Source: Methanosarcinales archaeon (lineage in GTDB: Archaea > Halobacteriota > Methanosarcinia > Methanosarcinales > Methanogasteraceae). Taken from it: 39,736 bases of DNA. The stretch spans positions 1-39,736 of the forward strand of contig JAGGRW010000200.1 in the NCBI GenBank assembly GCA_021159385.1, written 5' to 3'. The notes beneath the pieces were generated by a model. The model had not been told where the DNA came from, did no database searches, and worked only from the letters and a program-made list of their open reading frames with translations. This document shows, in pieces, positions 9,380 through 19,550 of this stretch; position 1 is the stretch's first letter; each line of letters opens with the position of its first letter. A program made the translations under genes and the position numbers.

Positions 9380-10783
9380 TCATGCCTTCACAGCAAGCTG
9401 TTCTCCGACCATTGCGTCGATCAGTTCGAGAAATTCGTCTTTTGCACCCATAGGAATGGTCGCGCCGGCTGCGATGTTGTGTCCGCCGCCCATACCCTCG
9501 ACCTTCGCAGCGCACGCCTTCAGAGCGTCCGCAAGATTCAGCCCCTGCCTGATAAGCCCCTGCGTCCCGCGGGCTGAGACCTTGAGCCCGTCATCGCTCT
9601 CCGCGAACGCAAAGATCGGCATCTTCCGGTTTCTGGTGTTTGTGAGGCTCATTCCTGCAACGATGCCGACGATCGTGTCCTTGATCGAACTTCCCGCATC
9701 AAAGTACTGGATATGGTGGAGTTCCGTTATGCCTTCCTCTCTTACGAACTTCAACCCGTTCACAAGGTTTTTCCTGTGGTTTACAAGAAGCTCACGCGCT
9801 CTTGTGAGTTCCATCTCCCGATCTCCGATGCAAACGGCGAGACCGACATCAGCGAACCCGTATCGTGCGGTTGCATTGAGCAGGGTTGCGTATTCGGACG
9901 CGTCACGCATCTCGGTTCCTTCCTGCTCTCTTGCCAGCACATACACCTCTGTAATCAGTCTGTGGATGTTGTACGACGACATCTTCTTTGTGATGCAGTG
10001 CTGAACCAGCATCGATACGACCTTCTGCTTCTCGTCTTCGCTGAGATCGATCCACCGCTTCCACTGCTCGCCGCGGAAGTTGATGCCAGCCCGCTTCAAG
10101 AACTCGATGCTCGCGCTCTCGTTTCCTGTGATACCAGGGAGGTACGGATCAGAGGAATACTGCAACAAACGAAACACCTGACGCGTCTGTTTCCCAAATA
10201 GCGAGAGATCCTTCTTGTACTCGATAACTCCGCAATCCCTGCCGCGTTTCAGGATTTCCCGGTTGCATCCAACCAGCTTTCCGGACCTTCTTGCCTGCAG
10301 GTCGCCGACAGCGCCAACGATGGCAAGATCAGCGAGGTCAGCGTTCGTGCCAGCGTCCCTGCCGAGAGACTGCGCAACGATATACGCGCAGCCCGCGCCG
10401 CTCAACTCGGTCGATCCATCGATTCCGAAGAGGTGCGGGTTCAGGTGTCGCACCTGTAAATCGCAGCCAACGTCACGCTGATCGATCTGGTGGTGGTCAG
10501 CGATCACGATGTCTATTCCCGCCGGCATCTCGGAGAGCATCCCGCTGCCGAGATCTGTGAAGACGGTCGGGACATTCAGATCCGCGACCCGCTCGAGAGT
10601 ACCCCTGTCAAGTTGCTTGACAAAGGTTGTGCTGTGTTCGATTCCGGATCGTTCAAGCGCACGAGACATGATCGCAGCAGCGGTCAGTCCATCTGCGTCG
10701 ATGTGTGACACAATCCGCACCTCCGAATGCTTCTTGATCACTGCGGCGCAGGAGTCAGCCGTATCTTTCAGTGGTTGGTTCAT
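9380..10783 (-). CDS. DHH-family phosphoesterase, archaeal RecJ-like/GAN single-strand exonuclease
   Basis: VSHIDADGLTAAAIMSRAL, IVIADHHQID, C-terminal DHHA1 GMGGGHNIAAGATIP. Confidence 0.88.
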   Translation of the reverse strand: MNQPLKDTADSCAAVIKKHSEVRIVSHIDADGLTAAAIMSRALERSGIEHSTTFVKQLDRGTLERVADLNVPTVFTDLGSGMLSEMPAGIDIVIADHHQIDQRDVGCDLQVRHLNPHLFGIDGSTELSGAGCAYIVAQSLGRDAGTNADLADLAIVGAVGDLQARRSGKLVGCNREILKRGRDCGVIEYKKDLSLFGKQTRQVFRLLQYSSDPYLPGITGNESASIEFLKRAGINFRGEQWKRWIDLSEDEKQKVVSMLVQHCITKKMSSYNIHRLITEVYVLAREQEGTEMRDASEYATLLNATARYGFADVGLAVCIGDREMELTRARELLVNHRKNLVNGLKFVREEGITELHHIQYFDAGSSIKDTIVGIVAGMSLTNTRNRKMPIFAFAESDDGLKVSARGTQGLIRQGLNLADALKACAAKVEGMGGGHNIAAGATIPMGAKDEFLELIDAMVGEQLAVKA

Positions 10784-10845
10784 GGTTGTCGGGTCGTTTT
10801 GTCAGGTCGTGTTTATCTGGGCGATTTTTTCATAACTATCAACCA

Positions 10846-12522
10846 TCACTCCAGTAATTCCCGGATCACACGTCCGTACGCAGGTCTTGCGATCAGAACG
10901 CCGATCAGAACGCCGATTATGGTTGTTATCGCGAAACCCTTGAGTGCGCCGAACCCCATCACAAGAAGTGGCGACATCGCGATGATCGTTGTTGCCGCAG
11001 CGGCAATGATTATTGCAAACGCCTTTCCGATGCGGGAGAGGTACACCTTCAGAGACGGCATCACACCCTCGTAGAGCACCTCGTCTGTGATTATCACCAG
11101 ATGGTCGATTCCGGTTCCGATGACTGCGATGACCCCGGCAATACTTGGCAGGTCGAGCTGCCATCCGACAAGCGATGCAAAACCGAGAATCATGAATACC
11201 TCGCTTACCGATGTTGCGATCATCGGGAGGATGATCTTCTTCTGGCGATACCGGAGGAATATCACGAGAGCGACGGTTATCAGTGCAAAGAGTCCCGCGA
11301 TTACGGTCTGTTCCTTGAACTGGGCTCCGAGTGCTGCCGGTACCTGACCGGATCCGACAACAGAGACCTCGACAGGGAGCGCGCCTGCACGCAGATGCAC
11401 CTGAAGCTGCACCGCCTTCATCCGCCCCTCTTCGCCGCCGCCTGTGGTCGCAACAAGCCCGTATGAGGGCACGTTCTCGTCTTTCTCGTATAACGCCCTC
11501 AAATTGTCTGCAAGCTCATAAGCGATCGGCGCAGAGTATATCTCTTTATCGTCGAGGAGCATGACCAGTTCGTGTGCCGCTGGGTCATCGACTGCGCCGG
11601 ATTCGACTGCTGCGTCCCTTATCGCATTAGCACCGACGCCGTCCACCGTAAAGCCAATTCCCCATCCGCCGTCTCGCTCCCTTGGTATGTCCACTGCGGT
11701 GATGTGCTCGCCCCATACGACATGTTCTGTCGTGTTGTTGTCCGTCGTGTAGATGCGGATCTCGAACTTTCCTGGTGTTGCAACGATCTCCTGCGCGGTA
11801 TTGAGGTCGATTCCGGCAAGATCGATCAGAAGGATGTTATTCTCAACAGGGGTGATCGGAATCTCCTTTAGCCCGAATATATTCAGTTTCTCGTTTAAGA
11901 TGGCTTTCGTCATCTCCTGCGTCTTCTTTGTCACTTCCTCTTTGAAGACGGGTTTGCCTTTGATGTCCTTTGCAATCGATCCGCCGACTGGAGAGAGCGC
12001 ATCTACAAGCTCGCTTTTGCTGATTGTGGAGCGGATCTCGTACAGATCATACCCGTCGTTGCCGAGGTAGATCACCTCGCAGTTCAGATGTTTTGAAAGG
12101 TACGTCCGAATCGCATATTCCCGGCTTGTTGTGAGCGTAATCTCGTCATCCCTGACGAACGCACTGCCATATCCTATCGCCTCGATCTCCTCCTTCGTCG
12201 GGGTCTCTTCCGCCTCCACATCCGTTCCTGCTCCAACAATTTTGAACATGATATCGGATTCTGACTGGTCGAGGATCTCGACCTCTCCGAACGCGTCAGA
12301 GAACTCTTTTCTGACGATCTCGGACGGATCAGCATCAATTCCAGCGATCACGCCCTCCAGCCGGAGTTGCAGCCGTGACCCCCCCTCAAGATCGAGTCCG
12401 TATTGCAAGCGTGACGAAAAACCACCATCAGTATCGTAACTCGGGTAAATCGCGACGAGAGCTGCCAACATGAAGAAGACGAAGACTATGATCCTGATAT
12501 CCTTGTACAGTTTGGTACTCAT
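10846..12522 (-). CDS. secD: Protein-export membrane protein SecD
   Basis: YGLDLEGGSRLQLRLEG, SVVGSGQVPAALG, TSVSEVFMILG...GVIAVIGTGIDHLVIITDE. Confidence 0.93.
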   Translation of the reverse strand: MSTKLYKDIRIIVFVFFMLAALVAIYPSYDTDGGFSSRLQYGLDLEGGSRLQLRLEGVIAGIDADPSEIVRKEFSDAFGEVEILDQSESDIMFKIVGAGTDVEAEETPTKEEIEAIGYGSAFVRDDEITLTTSREYAIRTYLSKHLNCEVIYLGNDGYDLYEIRSTISKSELVDALSPVGGSIAKDIKGKPVFKEEVTKKTQEMTKAILNEKLNIFGLKEIPITPVENNILLIDLAGIDLNTAQEIVATPGKFEIRIYTTDNNTTEHVVWGEHITAVDIPRERDGGWGIGFTVDGVGANAIRDAAVESGAVDDPAAHELVMLLDDKEIYSAPIAYELADNLRALYEKDENVPSYGLVATTGGGEEGRMKAVQLQVHLRAGALPVEVSVVGSGQVPAALGAQFKEQTVIAGLFALITVALVIFLRYRQKKIILPMIATSVSEVFMILGFASLVGWQLDLPSIAGVIAVIGTGIDHLVIITDEVLYEGVMPSLKVYLSRIGKAFAIIIAAAATTIIAMSPLLVMGFGALKGFAITTIIGVLIGVLIARPAYGRVIRELLE

Positions 12523-13430
12523 CTTTTATTCCTCCTCGTCTTCGGCTTCTGAAGATACCATTTCAAAATCCCGGTATTTAGCATCCACGTATTCATCAGA
12601 TCGGCGACGAGACCGAATATCAGGACGATTGCGATATCGGAGATGATGCTGATCTGCGGAAACGTTGGTACGATGAGGTAGGAGTATGTTGCGACAAGGT
12701 ACATAACTGTAATCGCGGCGAGCGTTGTGCCGGTCATCGTCATACCGGTCGTCATCGCGCCCCTGATCTTATCATCGAGATTGCCACGTCGTTTGAGAAG
12801 CCTTGTCGTCAGTAGAATGTCGCTGTCCACCGAATACCCGATCAGCATGAGAAGCGCTGCAACTGTTCCGAGCGATAATTCGATTCCGGTAATGGCTATG
12901 AATGCGGCAGCAATCACTATGTCTGAGAATGCGGATAGCACAACCGCAACCGACGGGACGAATGTTCGGAAGATCAAAAAGATTATCGCAGCCATCAGGA
13001 CGAACGATATCAGTATCGCTTTTACTGCCTGTTTCTGTAACGACGCCCCGTAGACTGCGCCCATCTGCTTGATCTCGGGAGTCGCATAACCGTAATCGCT
13101 ATTGACCTCTGTAACAAGCGCCCTCTTCTCATCCTCACTCATCGGACCGAACTTGATCATCCTGCGATTGCCAGAATCCAGCAGATCGATCACAGGATAC
13201 TCGGAGAACGCAGCCGCCAGAACCTCGTACGAGTCATCGGTAGCAAGCGTGATCATCGTCCCGCCCTCAAACTCGAATCCGAGACGCACAGGCGAGCCAG
13301 TGCTGACAAACATCCCGCCGAGCACAACCAGTGCGATTGCAAGCACGACAAGTGGTGGAACGACCAGTTGTTCCGGTCTGTGGGCTCTGATGTACCTGTC
13401 GAGCGCTGATACCAGATTTAGTGTGCTCAT
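12519..13430 (-). CDS. secF: Protein-export membrane protein SecF
   Basis: RLGFEFEGGTMI, LSLGTVAALLMLIGYSVDSDILLTTRLLKRR; ATGA overlap with secD. Confidence 0.92.
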   Translation of the reverse strand: MSTLNLVSALDRYIRAHRPEQLVVPPLVVLAIALVVLGGMFVSTGSPVRLGFEFEGGTMITLATDDSYEVLAAAFSEYPVIDLLDSGNRRMIKFGPMSEDEKRALVTEVNSDYGYATPEIKQMGAVYGASLQKQAVKAILISFVLMAAIIFLIFRTFVPSVAVVLSAFSDIVIAAAFIAITGIELSLGTVAALLMLIGYSVDSDILLTTRLLKRRGNLDDKIRGAMTTGMTMTGTTLAAITVMYLVATYSYLIVPTFPQISIISDIAIVLIFGLVADLMNTWMLNTGILKWYLQKPKTRRNKR

Positions 13431-14287
13431 CGATCCCTCCTGATTCCATCAGCGATCAGATTCGCAACGCTCACCACGCCAACGCTCCTGTCGAGCGTGT
13501 CAGTCGCAACAATATCCTCGATTCCCGATGCAAAGAGGCGCAGCGCAGCATTGCGTGCGAGTACCGGGTGAATACATGCGGAAAAGACCCTGTTCGCACC
13601 GTTTTCGCGCAGCACCTGCGCAGCCTCTGTGATCGTACCTCCGGTCGAGATCATATCGTCCATCAGGACGACATCTCGTCCGGAAACGTCCATCTTCTTT
13701 CTTTTTATCAATACATCCTCTCCACTCAATCGTGTTTTTTCCAGATGATCAAAATCAACTCCGAGATGCTCGGATGCGGATCGCACGAGATCGATTGCGC
13801 CCTCATCCGGTGCAACGATCATGGGGTGCGTTAGTCCCATTGCAGCTATCCGCTCGCCGACAACAGGCGCAGCATCGAGATCGGTCGCCTCCGCATCAAA
13901 GTGTGAAAGCACATTCCGGTTGTGAATGTTTATTGTAAAGACGCGATCTGCTGTTATCGCACCAGCGAGCGCACGGGAACTCACAGCTTCTCCGTCCAGA
14001 AACCGCCGATCCTGCCGTGCATATCCAAAATACGGGATTACGACATCGATCTTTTCTGCCCGGTCACATGCATCGATCAGTTGCAGAAGCGAGATATAAT
14101 CAGAGTCGGTCGGCGTTGACTGGATGATAACAGAATGAGCACCCACATCAGGCACGCGAAGGTACTGCTCGCCATCAGGAAACCTGAAAAAATCGACATC
14201 TGCAAGACGAGATCCCAGCGCACGCGCAACCCTTCCTGCCAGTGCCTGCGAGGACGGTCCTGATATGATGCTTATTGCTGCCAACAT
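13427..14287 (-). CDS. prs: Ribose-phosphate pyrophosphokinase
   Basis: FPDGEQYLRV, IPYFGYARQDRRF, VVLMDDMISTGGTITEAA; ATGA overlap with secF. Confidence 0.95.
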   Translation of the reverse strand: MLAAISIISGPSSQALAGRVARALGSRLADVDFFRFPDGEQYLRVPDVGAHSVIIQSTPTDSDYISLLQLIDACDRAEKIDVVIPYFGYARQDRRFLDGEAVSSRALAGAITADRVFTINIHNRNVLSHFDAEATDLDAAPVVGERIAAMGLTHPMIVAPDEGAIDLVRSASEHLGVDFDHLEKTRLSGEDVLIKRKKMDVSGRDVVLMDDMISTGGTITEAAQVLRENGANRVFSACIHPVLARNAALRLFASGIEDIVATDTLDRSVGVVSVANLIADGIRRDR

Positions 14288-14403
14288 GTCGTATTCTTAT
14301 GATCGTTCTGTCTGATCCAACTAATACCTTTCGATTGCGGTGGCGGTAACAACAGTCGTTGGGTTCGCGGGTTTTGCCCAAACCCGGCAGAGAACGGAAC
14401 GCG

Positions 14404-14613
14404 TCACCTGCGCCGGTCCCGAAACCCGGACATCGGGATTCTGGTGTCTGGCGATCCCGCGCGTCTTCTCGATCCTGGCACTGGTTGGAAGCCCATGGCA
14501 GTCCCAGCCCTGTGGGAACATCGCGTTGTGCCCCCGCATCCGCTTGTATCTTGCCACAAAGTCGATGCAACGTCAGTTAAGCGAGTTTCCGATGTGCAGA
14601 TTGTTCGTCGTCT
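14404..14613 (-). pseudogene. Fragment of valyl-tRNA synthetase-like gene
   Basis: Minus strand reads [39 protein letters not shown]; internal stop and no full-length frame. Confidence 0.7.
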
Positions 14614-14628
14614 GATACTCAAGGAAAC

Positions 14629-14746
14629 TAGGTATCCACTTCAAAAAGCATGGCAAAACTCATCTTCAGTCTTTCTGAAAATATACGAAAAAACATCAAT
14701 CTGTGTTCATCCATGTTAATCAGTGGCTAAAAGTCATATCAGCCAC
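14629..14746 (-). repeat. Dispersed ~120-bp noncoding repeat, copy A (inverted relative to 32727-32852)
   Basis: Reverse complement shares gctgatatgacttttagccac...cgtatattttcagaaagactg.agat.agttttrccatrctttttgragtggatacct with copy B. Confidence 0.85.
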
Positions 14747-14833
14747 AGATTAACACTGATTTCACGGATTTCACTAATCCAATCGTACCAATGTTTGCAG
14801 GATCGACATCATGTTTTCAACCGACCAGAAAAA

Positions 14834-15242
14834 TTAAAAAGACTCCGAATTCTCGACATCGATTGACTCATGCTGCACGATGTACGCCCGGTTCACGTCC
14901 CTGTACTCGATTGTGAGCGGACGGAATCGACCCATCGTCGAGTTCAACCGAAAGTTCGAAACTGCCGAAATCATCTGCTTCCAGTTCTCCGATGAAGTAT
15001 TCCGGGTACGGCTGCCTCGGGGTCACGCCATCGGCAGCATCGATCGAGACGACCACACCCGAAAGATCGGTTGCGCCGTTAAAGAGGGCGATCGTAACAG
15101 TTCCGGTGTCACCGGGCATAAGCGTTGCCGGATCCACCGTGCAGTCCACCACAATCGTGGGCGCAATCTCGGTGTCTGCATGAACCGTTGGAACAACGAA
15201 TACGCTCAGAACGATGGATAGTAATATCAGTGTTTTATTCAT
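14834..15242 (-). pseudogene. CARDB/S-layer-like secreted protein with C-terminal frameshift
   Basis: MNKTLILLSIVLSVFVVPTVHADTEIAPTIVVDCTVDP...; frame changes near SIPSAHN, and the alternative frame gives TIEYRDVNRAYIVQHESIDVENSESF. Confidence 0.6.
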
Positions 15243-15852
15243 ATTCCACTTGTATATAGGTATATCATGGCTATGCCCCACAGCAGACAAAATACCGCAG
15301 GTATGCCAAGCACCGTGATAATTGCGTATTTCGTCGATAGATTGCGTGCATGCTTGATCCCAAATATCCATATATTCGCGCTCCACAACAAGAGAAGGAT
15401 TTGGATGATGGTTGCTGCCAGCGTCAATGGATGCATGGGTGGGGAGTGCCAGGCGAGAACTCGATGGTTGGGCGCACAGCCAGGGTTGCAGCAACTCCTA
15501 TGACTGTTGCAATGATCATTGGGATGAAACCATATCCAACGAACTCAAACACCCGTTTGAACGACCCCGTTCCGTTGAACAGCATCGAGATGGCATAGAA
15601 TACTCCGGCATACAGTAGCCATCCGATGAACGGCATAATAAGCCCCATGATGGCGCCGATTACTGCAAAGATGCTTGCAATCACCACCGCCTCTATCGGG
15701 AAAGAGGACACTATTGCACTCATGGTTATCACACTGGAGATAGCTCCAACGATGGCTGCAACGAGCACGATTACGAATGACGTCATCAGTTTTGTGTCTT
15801 TTGCGGATAGTTCGGCAAAGAACTGATCCGGGTTTGTCAGAACATTTGTCAT
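15239..15852 (-). pseudogene. Yip1-domain membrane protein split by a one-base frameshift
   Basis: ORF1 15424-15852 ends GTPHPCIH*; ORF2 15239-15436 continues MHPLTLAATIIQILLLLWSANIWIFGIKHARNLSTK, the expected Yip1 C-terminus. Confidence 0.7.
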
Positions 15853-15910
15853 ATTAGATCACCTCATGAATGGATATTCTTCTTTTTGGTATATAGATTT
15901 CTGTTCATAG

Positions 15911-16144
15911 TTACGATTCCTCGATGTCTGATTGATTCTGGTTCTGTGAATGCTCATAGTGGATGAACAGCTCCTCGATCGTCACGCCAAAGAAGTCCGC
16001 GAGTTTGAATGCAAGCTCAAGCGATGGGTTGTACCGCTGCTTCTCGATTGCATTGATGGTCTGGCGGGTGACCCCAAGTTTCTCTGCCAGATCCTCCTGT
16101 GTCAGGTCGTGCATCGCCCGAAAGACCTTGAGCCTGTTCTTCAT
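15911..16144 (-). CDS. XRE-family HTH transcriptional regulator
   Basis: MKNRLKVFRAMHDLTQEDLAEKLGVTRQTINAIEKQRYNPSLELAFKLADFFGVTIEELF. Confidence 0.92.
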   Translation of the reverse strand: MKNRLKVFRAMHDLTQEDLAEKLGVTRQTINAIEKQRYNPSLELAFKLADFFGVTIEELFIHYEHSQNQNQSDIEES

Positions 16145-16150
16145 CGGAAT

Positions 16151-16549
16151 CTACATCCTCCATCTATAGCATGCATAGAACCCAAGATAGCAGTACAGCA
16201 TCAAAATTGCCAGAGCCCCGAGCCAATCACCGGCTGCCTCTCCACTCATCGCCCCGATGAATGGATGAACAAAGCGGTTCAACATGTAGAGTGCCAGCAG
16301 CCCGATCACAAATACGCTGAATGCGGCACTCGCTGCCCTTCTGCTAATCTCCAGTGTCCGTTCGTCGTGTGTTATGACTCTGTACCTCTGTCTCGCGCTG
16401 ATCAGTATGATTATCCCGATGCCAACACCGATCGCTCCGATGATTGCATTTGATGTGAGCACTCCTGCGAGCACGCTGGCGACTGCGATGACGTGTGCTG
16501 CCACACGCCAGATCGTAAACATCTTCTCATTGTTTGTGTTATCAGACAT
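16151..16549 (-). CDS. DUF2178-like four-TM membrane protein
   Basis: Four TM helices with central DERTLEISRRAASAAFSVF; next to the XRE gene. Confidence 0.7.
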   Translation of the reverse strand: MSDNTNNEKMFTIWRVAAHVIAVASVLAGVLTSNAIIGAIGVGIGIIILISARQRYRVITHDERTLEISRRAASAAFSVFVIGLLALYMLNRFVHPFIGAMSGEAAGDWLGALAILMLYCYLGFYACYRWRM

Positions 16550-16571
16550 TTTGTATTGCCTCCATGTCCTT

Positions 16572-16591
16572 ATGTAAAGTATTAGTTACAT
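16572..16591. promoter_or_regulatory. Candidate operator ATGTAA-AGTATTAG-TTACAT
   Basis: 6-8-6 inverted repeat upstream of the 16549 start; same architecture at 18919 and 23972. Confidence 0.65.
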
Positions 16592-16742
16592 TTAGTACAT
16601 AAAGCTTTCTACCAACCCCGGTGAACAGGTGAGTATCAACGATATCATCGTCTGCACGTTCCTGCAGATGCTCTTCGACCGCAGACACCATGATCGGCAG
16701 GATCTTTGTTGCGCTGACGATGGAACTTGAGAGTCAGTTCTG

Positions 16743-17915
16743 TCATCCCTTCAGATACCCCGGAATGTCCCTTATCCGGATCTTCTTCCCCGACATCAGA
16801 ATCGCGTTCCTGAATATTCTTGCCGAGAGTTTGATCACCACGAGGACCGAGATTGTGAGTATCAGGAGGCTTGCTGCGATCTCATAGACCGAAATACCTG
16901 TTAGCGTGATTCGCATCAGTGTTGTTGCGGGTGCCGTGTAGGGTATGTATGTCAGAACCCTTGCGACGGTCGAATCCGGTGCGGCGATGATTACACCGAG
17001 CAACATTATTGGCAAAATCCCCATCATCGTGAATACCATCGCGCCCTGCTGCGCGTCTTTCATGGTGCTTGCTGGCGCCGCAACACATGCCATCGATCCT
17101 GCGAAGAGGAGATAACCCAGGATAAAATATGGGATTGCAAGAATCATTATCTGGGAGATCTGAATCTCCTGAAATACTGCTGCTAACGATGTTAACGAGA
17201 TCATTAGCGTCCCCGAACAGATCCAGACACAGATTTGCAGGAGTCCGGCAGAGCCAAACCCAATAAGCTTCCCTGTGAGAAGTTCTTCAGGAGAAAGTGA
17301 GGAAAGCAGGATCTCGACCGTCTTATTCTCCTTTTCCGCAACGATTCCCTGCATCAGATACCCCGAGGTTGTCATTATCGAGAGCATCATCAGAATTGCG
17401 ACCGCATAAGGTATCAAAAACCGGACCTCCTGCTTTTCTTCAACCTCTCCCTCTTCGTTTAAGGTGATCCGCTCCATATCTGCCGGGCGTCTGATCCGGT
17501 CACCCAGTGGTTCGTCCACATCCAAGTCGCGCAGAAGGTTGTCGATTATGAACGCCTCAATCAAACCGGTCGGGGCTGAACTGAAGAATCCGCCTGTGCT
17601 ATACAGGACAACTCTTCCGGTTTCAAGATAATCCGGGGGGATTGTGATAAATGAGTTTATCTCGTCATTCAAGAGCGCATGCTCTGCATCCCCGATATCT
17701 TCAAACCGGGTGAAGATTCCATCCGGCTGCATGATCCCGGTCTCGTCCACAAAACCGATGTTTCGCGGGGAATCGGTGGCTATCTGCATGACGTAGCCTG
17801 ACGTGAACATCACCGGCAGGAGGATTACGAGCGGCAGGATCAGAGTCAGGATGAAGCCCTTCGTCTTAACAGTCGCCAGAAACTCGTGCTTTGCGACGAC
17901 GAGTGTTTTACGCAA
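16743..17915 (-). CDS. ABC-2 type permease (NatB-like Na+ efflux/export family)
   Basis: MRKTLVVAKHEFLATVKTKGFILTLILPLVILLPV, SGYLMQGIVAEKENKTVEILLSSLSPEELLTGKLIG. Confidence 0.9.
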   Translation of the reverse strand: MRKTLVVAKHEFLATVKTKGFILTLILPLVILLPVMFTSGYVMQIATDSPRNIGFVDETGIMQPDGIFTRFEDIGDAEHALLNDEINSFITIPPDYLETGRVVLYSTGGFFSSAPTGLIEAFIIDNLLRDLDVDEPLGDRIRRPADMERITLNEEGEVEEKQEVRFLIPYAVAILMMLSIMTTSGYLMQGIVAEKENKTVEILLSSLSPEELLTGKLIGFGSAGLLQICVWICSGTLMISLTSLAAVFQEIQISQIMILAIPYFILGYLLFAGSMACVAAPASTMKDAQQGAMVFTMMGILPIMLLGVIIAAPDSTVARVLTYIPYTAPATTLMRITLTGISVYEIAASLLILTISVLVVIKLSARIFRNAILMSGKKIRIRDIPGYLKG

Positions 17916-18891
17916 CGCTAACCACCTCGATAAAGATCTCGTTCAACGACGGCGATTTCATCTCAAATCTTCTCAGTTTTACGGATTCCATCAGATTCTT
18001 GAGAACATCCTGCGGGTCAGTTCCTACCCCTATGTCCAGTTCAGCGTATCTTCCATAATCTTCCATCCCTGTTACGCCGTCGATCGGTTTCAGGTCTCCC
18101 TCGTACTCCACAACCATGACCGGTGATTCCCTGTAATCGGCTTTTATCTGATCGAGTGTGCCGTAGAGCACTTTCTTGCCATGGTTGATCATCAGAATCC
18201 GGTCGCACATCCGCTCTGCCTGATCCATCTGGTGCGTGCTCAGTATGATCGTCTTCCCATCGCGCTTCAGATCGAGCATGATGTCCTTCACAATCTTCGT
18301 ATTGACCGGATCGAGTCCGGAGAAGGGCTCATCCAGAATCAGGATGTCCGGGTCATGAATGAACGCGGAAGCGAGCTGGATCTTCTGTTGCATCCCCTTG
18401 CTCAGGTCACTCACCCGCCTCTTTTTGTGATCGATGAGGTCGACCTTCTCCAGCCAGAAATCGATCCGGTCATCGGGTTTTTTGACGTTTTTGAGGTTTG
18501 CAAAGTACTTCAGGCATTCAAAAACCGTTATTTTCTGGTAAAGCCCCCTCTCCTCCGGAAGATAACCAATCCTCTCCTTAAAAGCCTCATCAAACGCTTT
18601 TCCAAACATTTTAACAGACCCATGATCGGATTTGATGATGTCAAGGATTATTCGTATCATCGTGGTCTTTCCCGCTCCGTTCGGTCCGAGTAATCCGAAT
18701 ATCTCCCCGCTTTCGATATGAAAACTGAGATCATCAAGGATCGTCTTCGTGCCGAAGCTCTTTGTCAGGTGTAGAACATCCAGAACCGGCTCATCTGTTT
18801 CATCCGTTTTTTCCACCTGCGCACCCGCGATTACAGCCGCTGCTGTTTGCCAGATCGTAAATAGTCTCTTGTTCTTTGTGTTATCAGACAT
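17908..18891 (-). CDS. ABC transporter ATP-binding protein (NatA-like) with extra DUF2178-derived N-terminus
   Basis: GLLGPNGAGKTTMIRIIL, LSKGMQQKIQLASAFIHDPDILILDEPFSGLDP; N-terminus MSDNTKNKRLFTIWQTAAAVIAG. Confidence 0.92.
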   Translation of the reverse strand: MSDNTKNKRLFTIWQTAAAVIAGAQVEKTDETDEPVLDVLHLTKSFGTKTILDDLSFHIESGEIFGLLGPNGAGKTTMIRIILDIIKSDHGSVKMFGKAFDEAFKERIGYLPEERGLYQKITVFECLKYFANLKNVKKPDDRIDFWLEKVDLIDHKKRRVSDLSKGMQQKIQLASAFIHDPDILILDEPFSGLDPVNTKIVKDIMLDLKRDGKTIILSTHQMDQAERMCDRILMINHGKKVLYGTLDQIKADYRESPVMVVEYEGDLKPIDGVTGMEDYGRYAELDIGVGTDPQDVLKNLMESVKLRRFEMKSPSLNEIFIEVVSVA

Positions 18892-18918
18892 TTTGTAATG
18901 TCTCCCTGTCGTTATAAA

Positions 18919-18938
18919 TTGTAATGTACGTTTTACAT
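18919..18938. promoter_or_regulatory. Candidate operator TTGTAA-TGTACGTT-TTACAT
   Basis: One mismatch to ATGTAA-N8-TTACAT; upstream of the ABC ATPase start at 18891. Confidence 0.55.
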
Positions 18939-18950
18939 GAAGTGGATGCG

Positions 18951-19148
18951 TCAATCATCATCGAAAATAAACAGCTCCTCAATCGTCGTCTCCAGAACCT
19001 TTGCGACATCGTGAGCCAGCTTGAGCGACGGATTGTACTTCCCCTTCTCGAGAAACACAATCGTCTCCCTTCTCACCCCGACCTTCTTTGCAAGCTCCTC
19101 CTGCGTCAGGTTGTATCGTGCCCGCAGTTCCTTGATTCTGGTATTCAC
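18951..19148 (-). CDS. XRE-family HTH transcriptional regulator
   Basis: GTG start; (M)[65 protein letters not shown] overlap with upstream gene. Confidence 0.92.
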   Translation of the reverse strand: MNTRIKELRARYNLTQEELAKKVGVRRETIVFLEKGKYNPSLKLAHDVAKVLETTIEELFIFDDD

Positions 19149-19550
19149 CGGGCGTCGCCCCTCCGGTTGTAGTACCACCTGAGCATGATCCACGACCAGA
19201 TCCCGACAATGAAGAGATCGGGCACAACATCCTTAAAATTGAAGTTTAGTCCCCAGATACAACCTATTGCTTGAAGAAGAGCCATCATAAGAAGAAGGCT
19301 GCAGAACGCATGATAACCCGCCTTCTCCTCGACCTTCGCCGACCGTTCGTCCTGTATCAGGTACTCTTCTGGTGTTATTGCTGCAACGACGATTGCGACG
19401 ATTGCGACGATCCCCATAAGGAGCAGGGCAAAACCAATTCCGAAATATGAGTAATCTGGGGTAAAACCCAGCATGATGCCGCAGGCGATGATCAGGAGAA
19501 GAGCGCCGCTTGATAACCGCAAGATATCTCTATCTTTTCTGAATTTCATC
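19145..19550 (-). CDS. DUF2178-like membrane protein
   Basis: [14 protein letters not shown]...[19 protein letters not shown]...[12 protein letters not shown]. Confidence 0.8.

Noticed and set aside
9456-10835. Plus-strand ORFs over the DHH/RecJ-like gene
   Set aside because: Shadow ORFs opposite a convincing coding sequence.
7649-14846. Shared gagtctttttaattttttctggtcg-like string at about 7651-7678 and 14820-14845
   Set aside because: Only about 25 bp and T-rich; could be a common terminator-like sequence.
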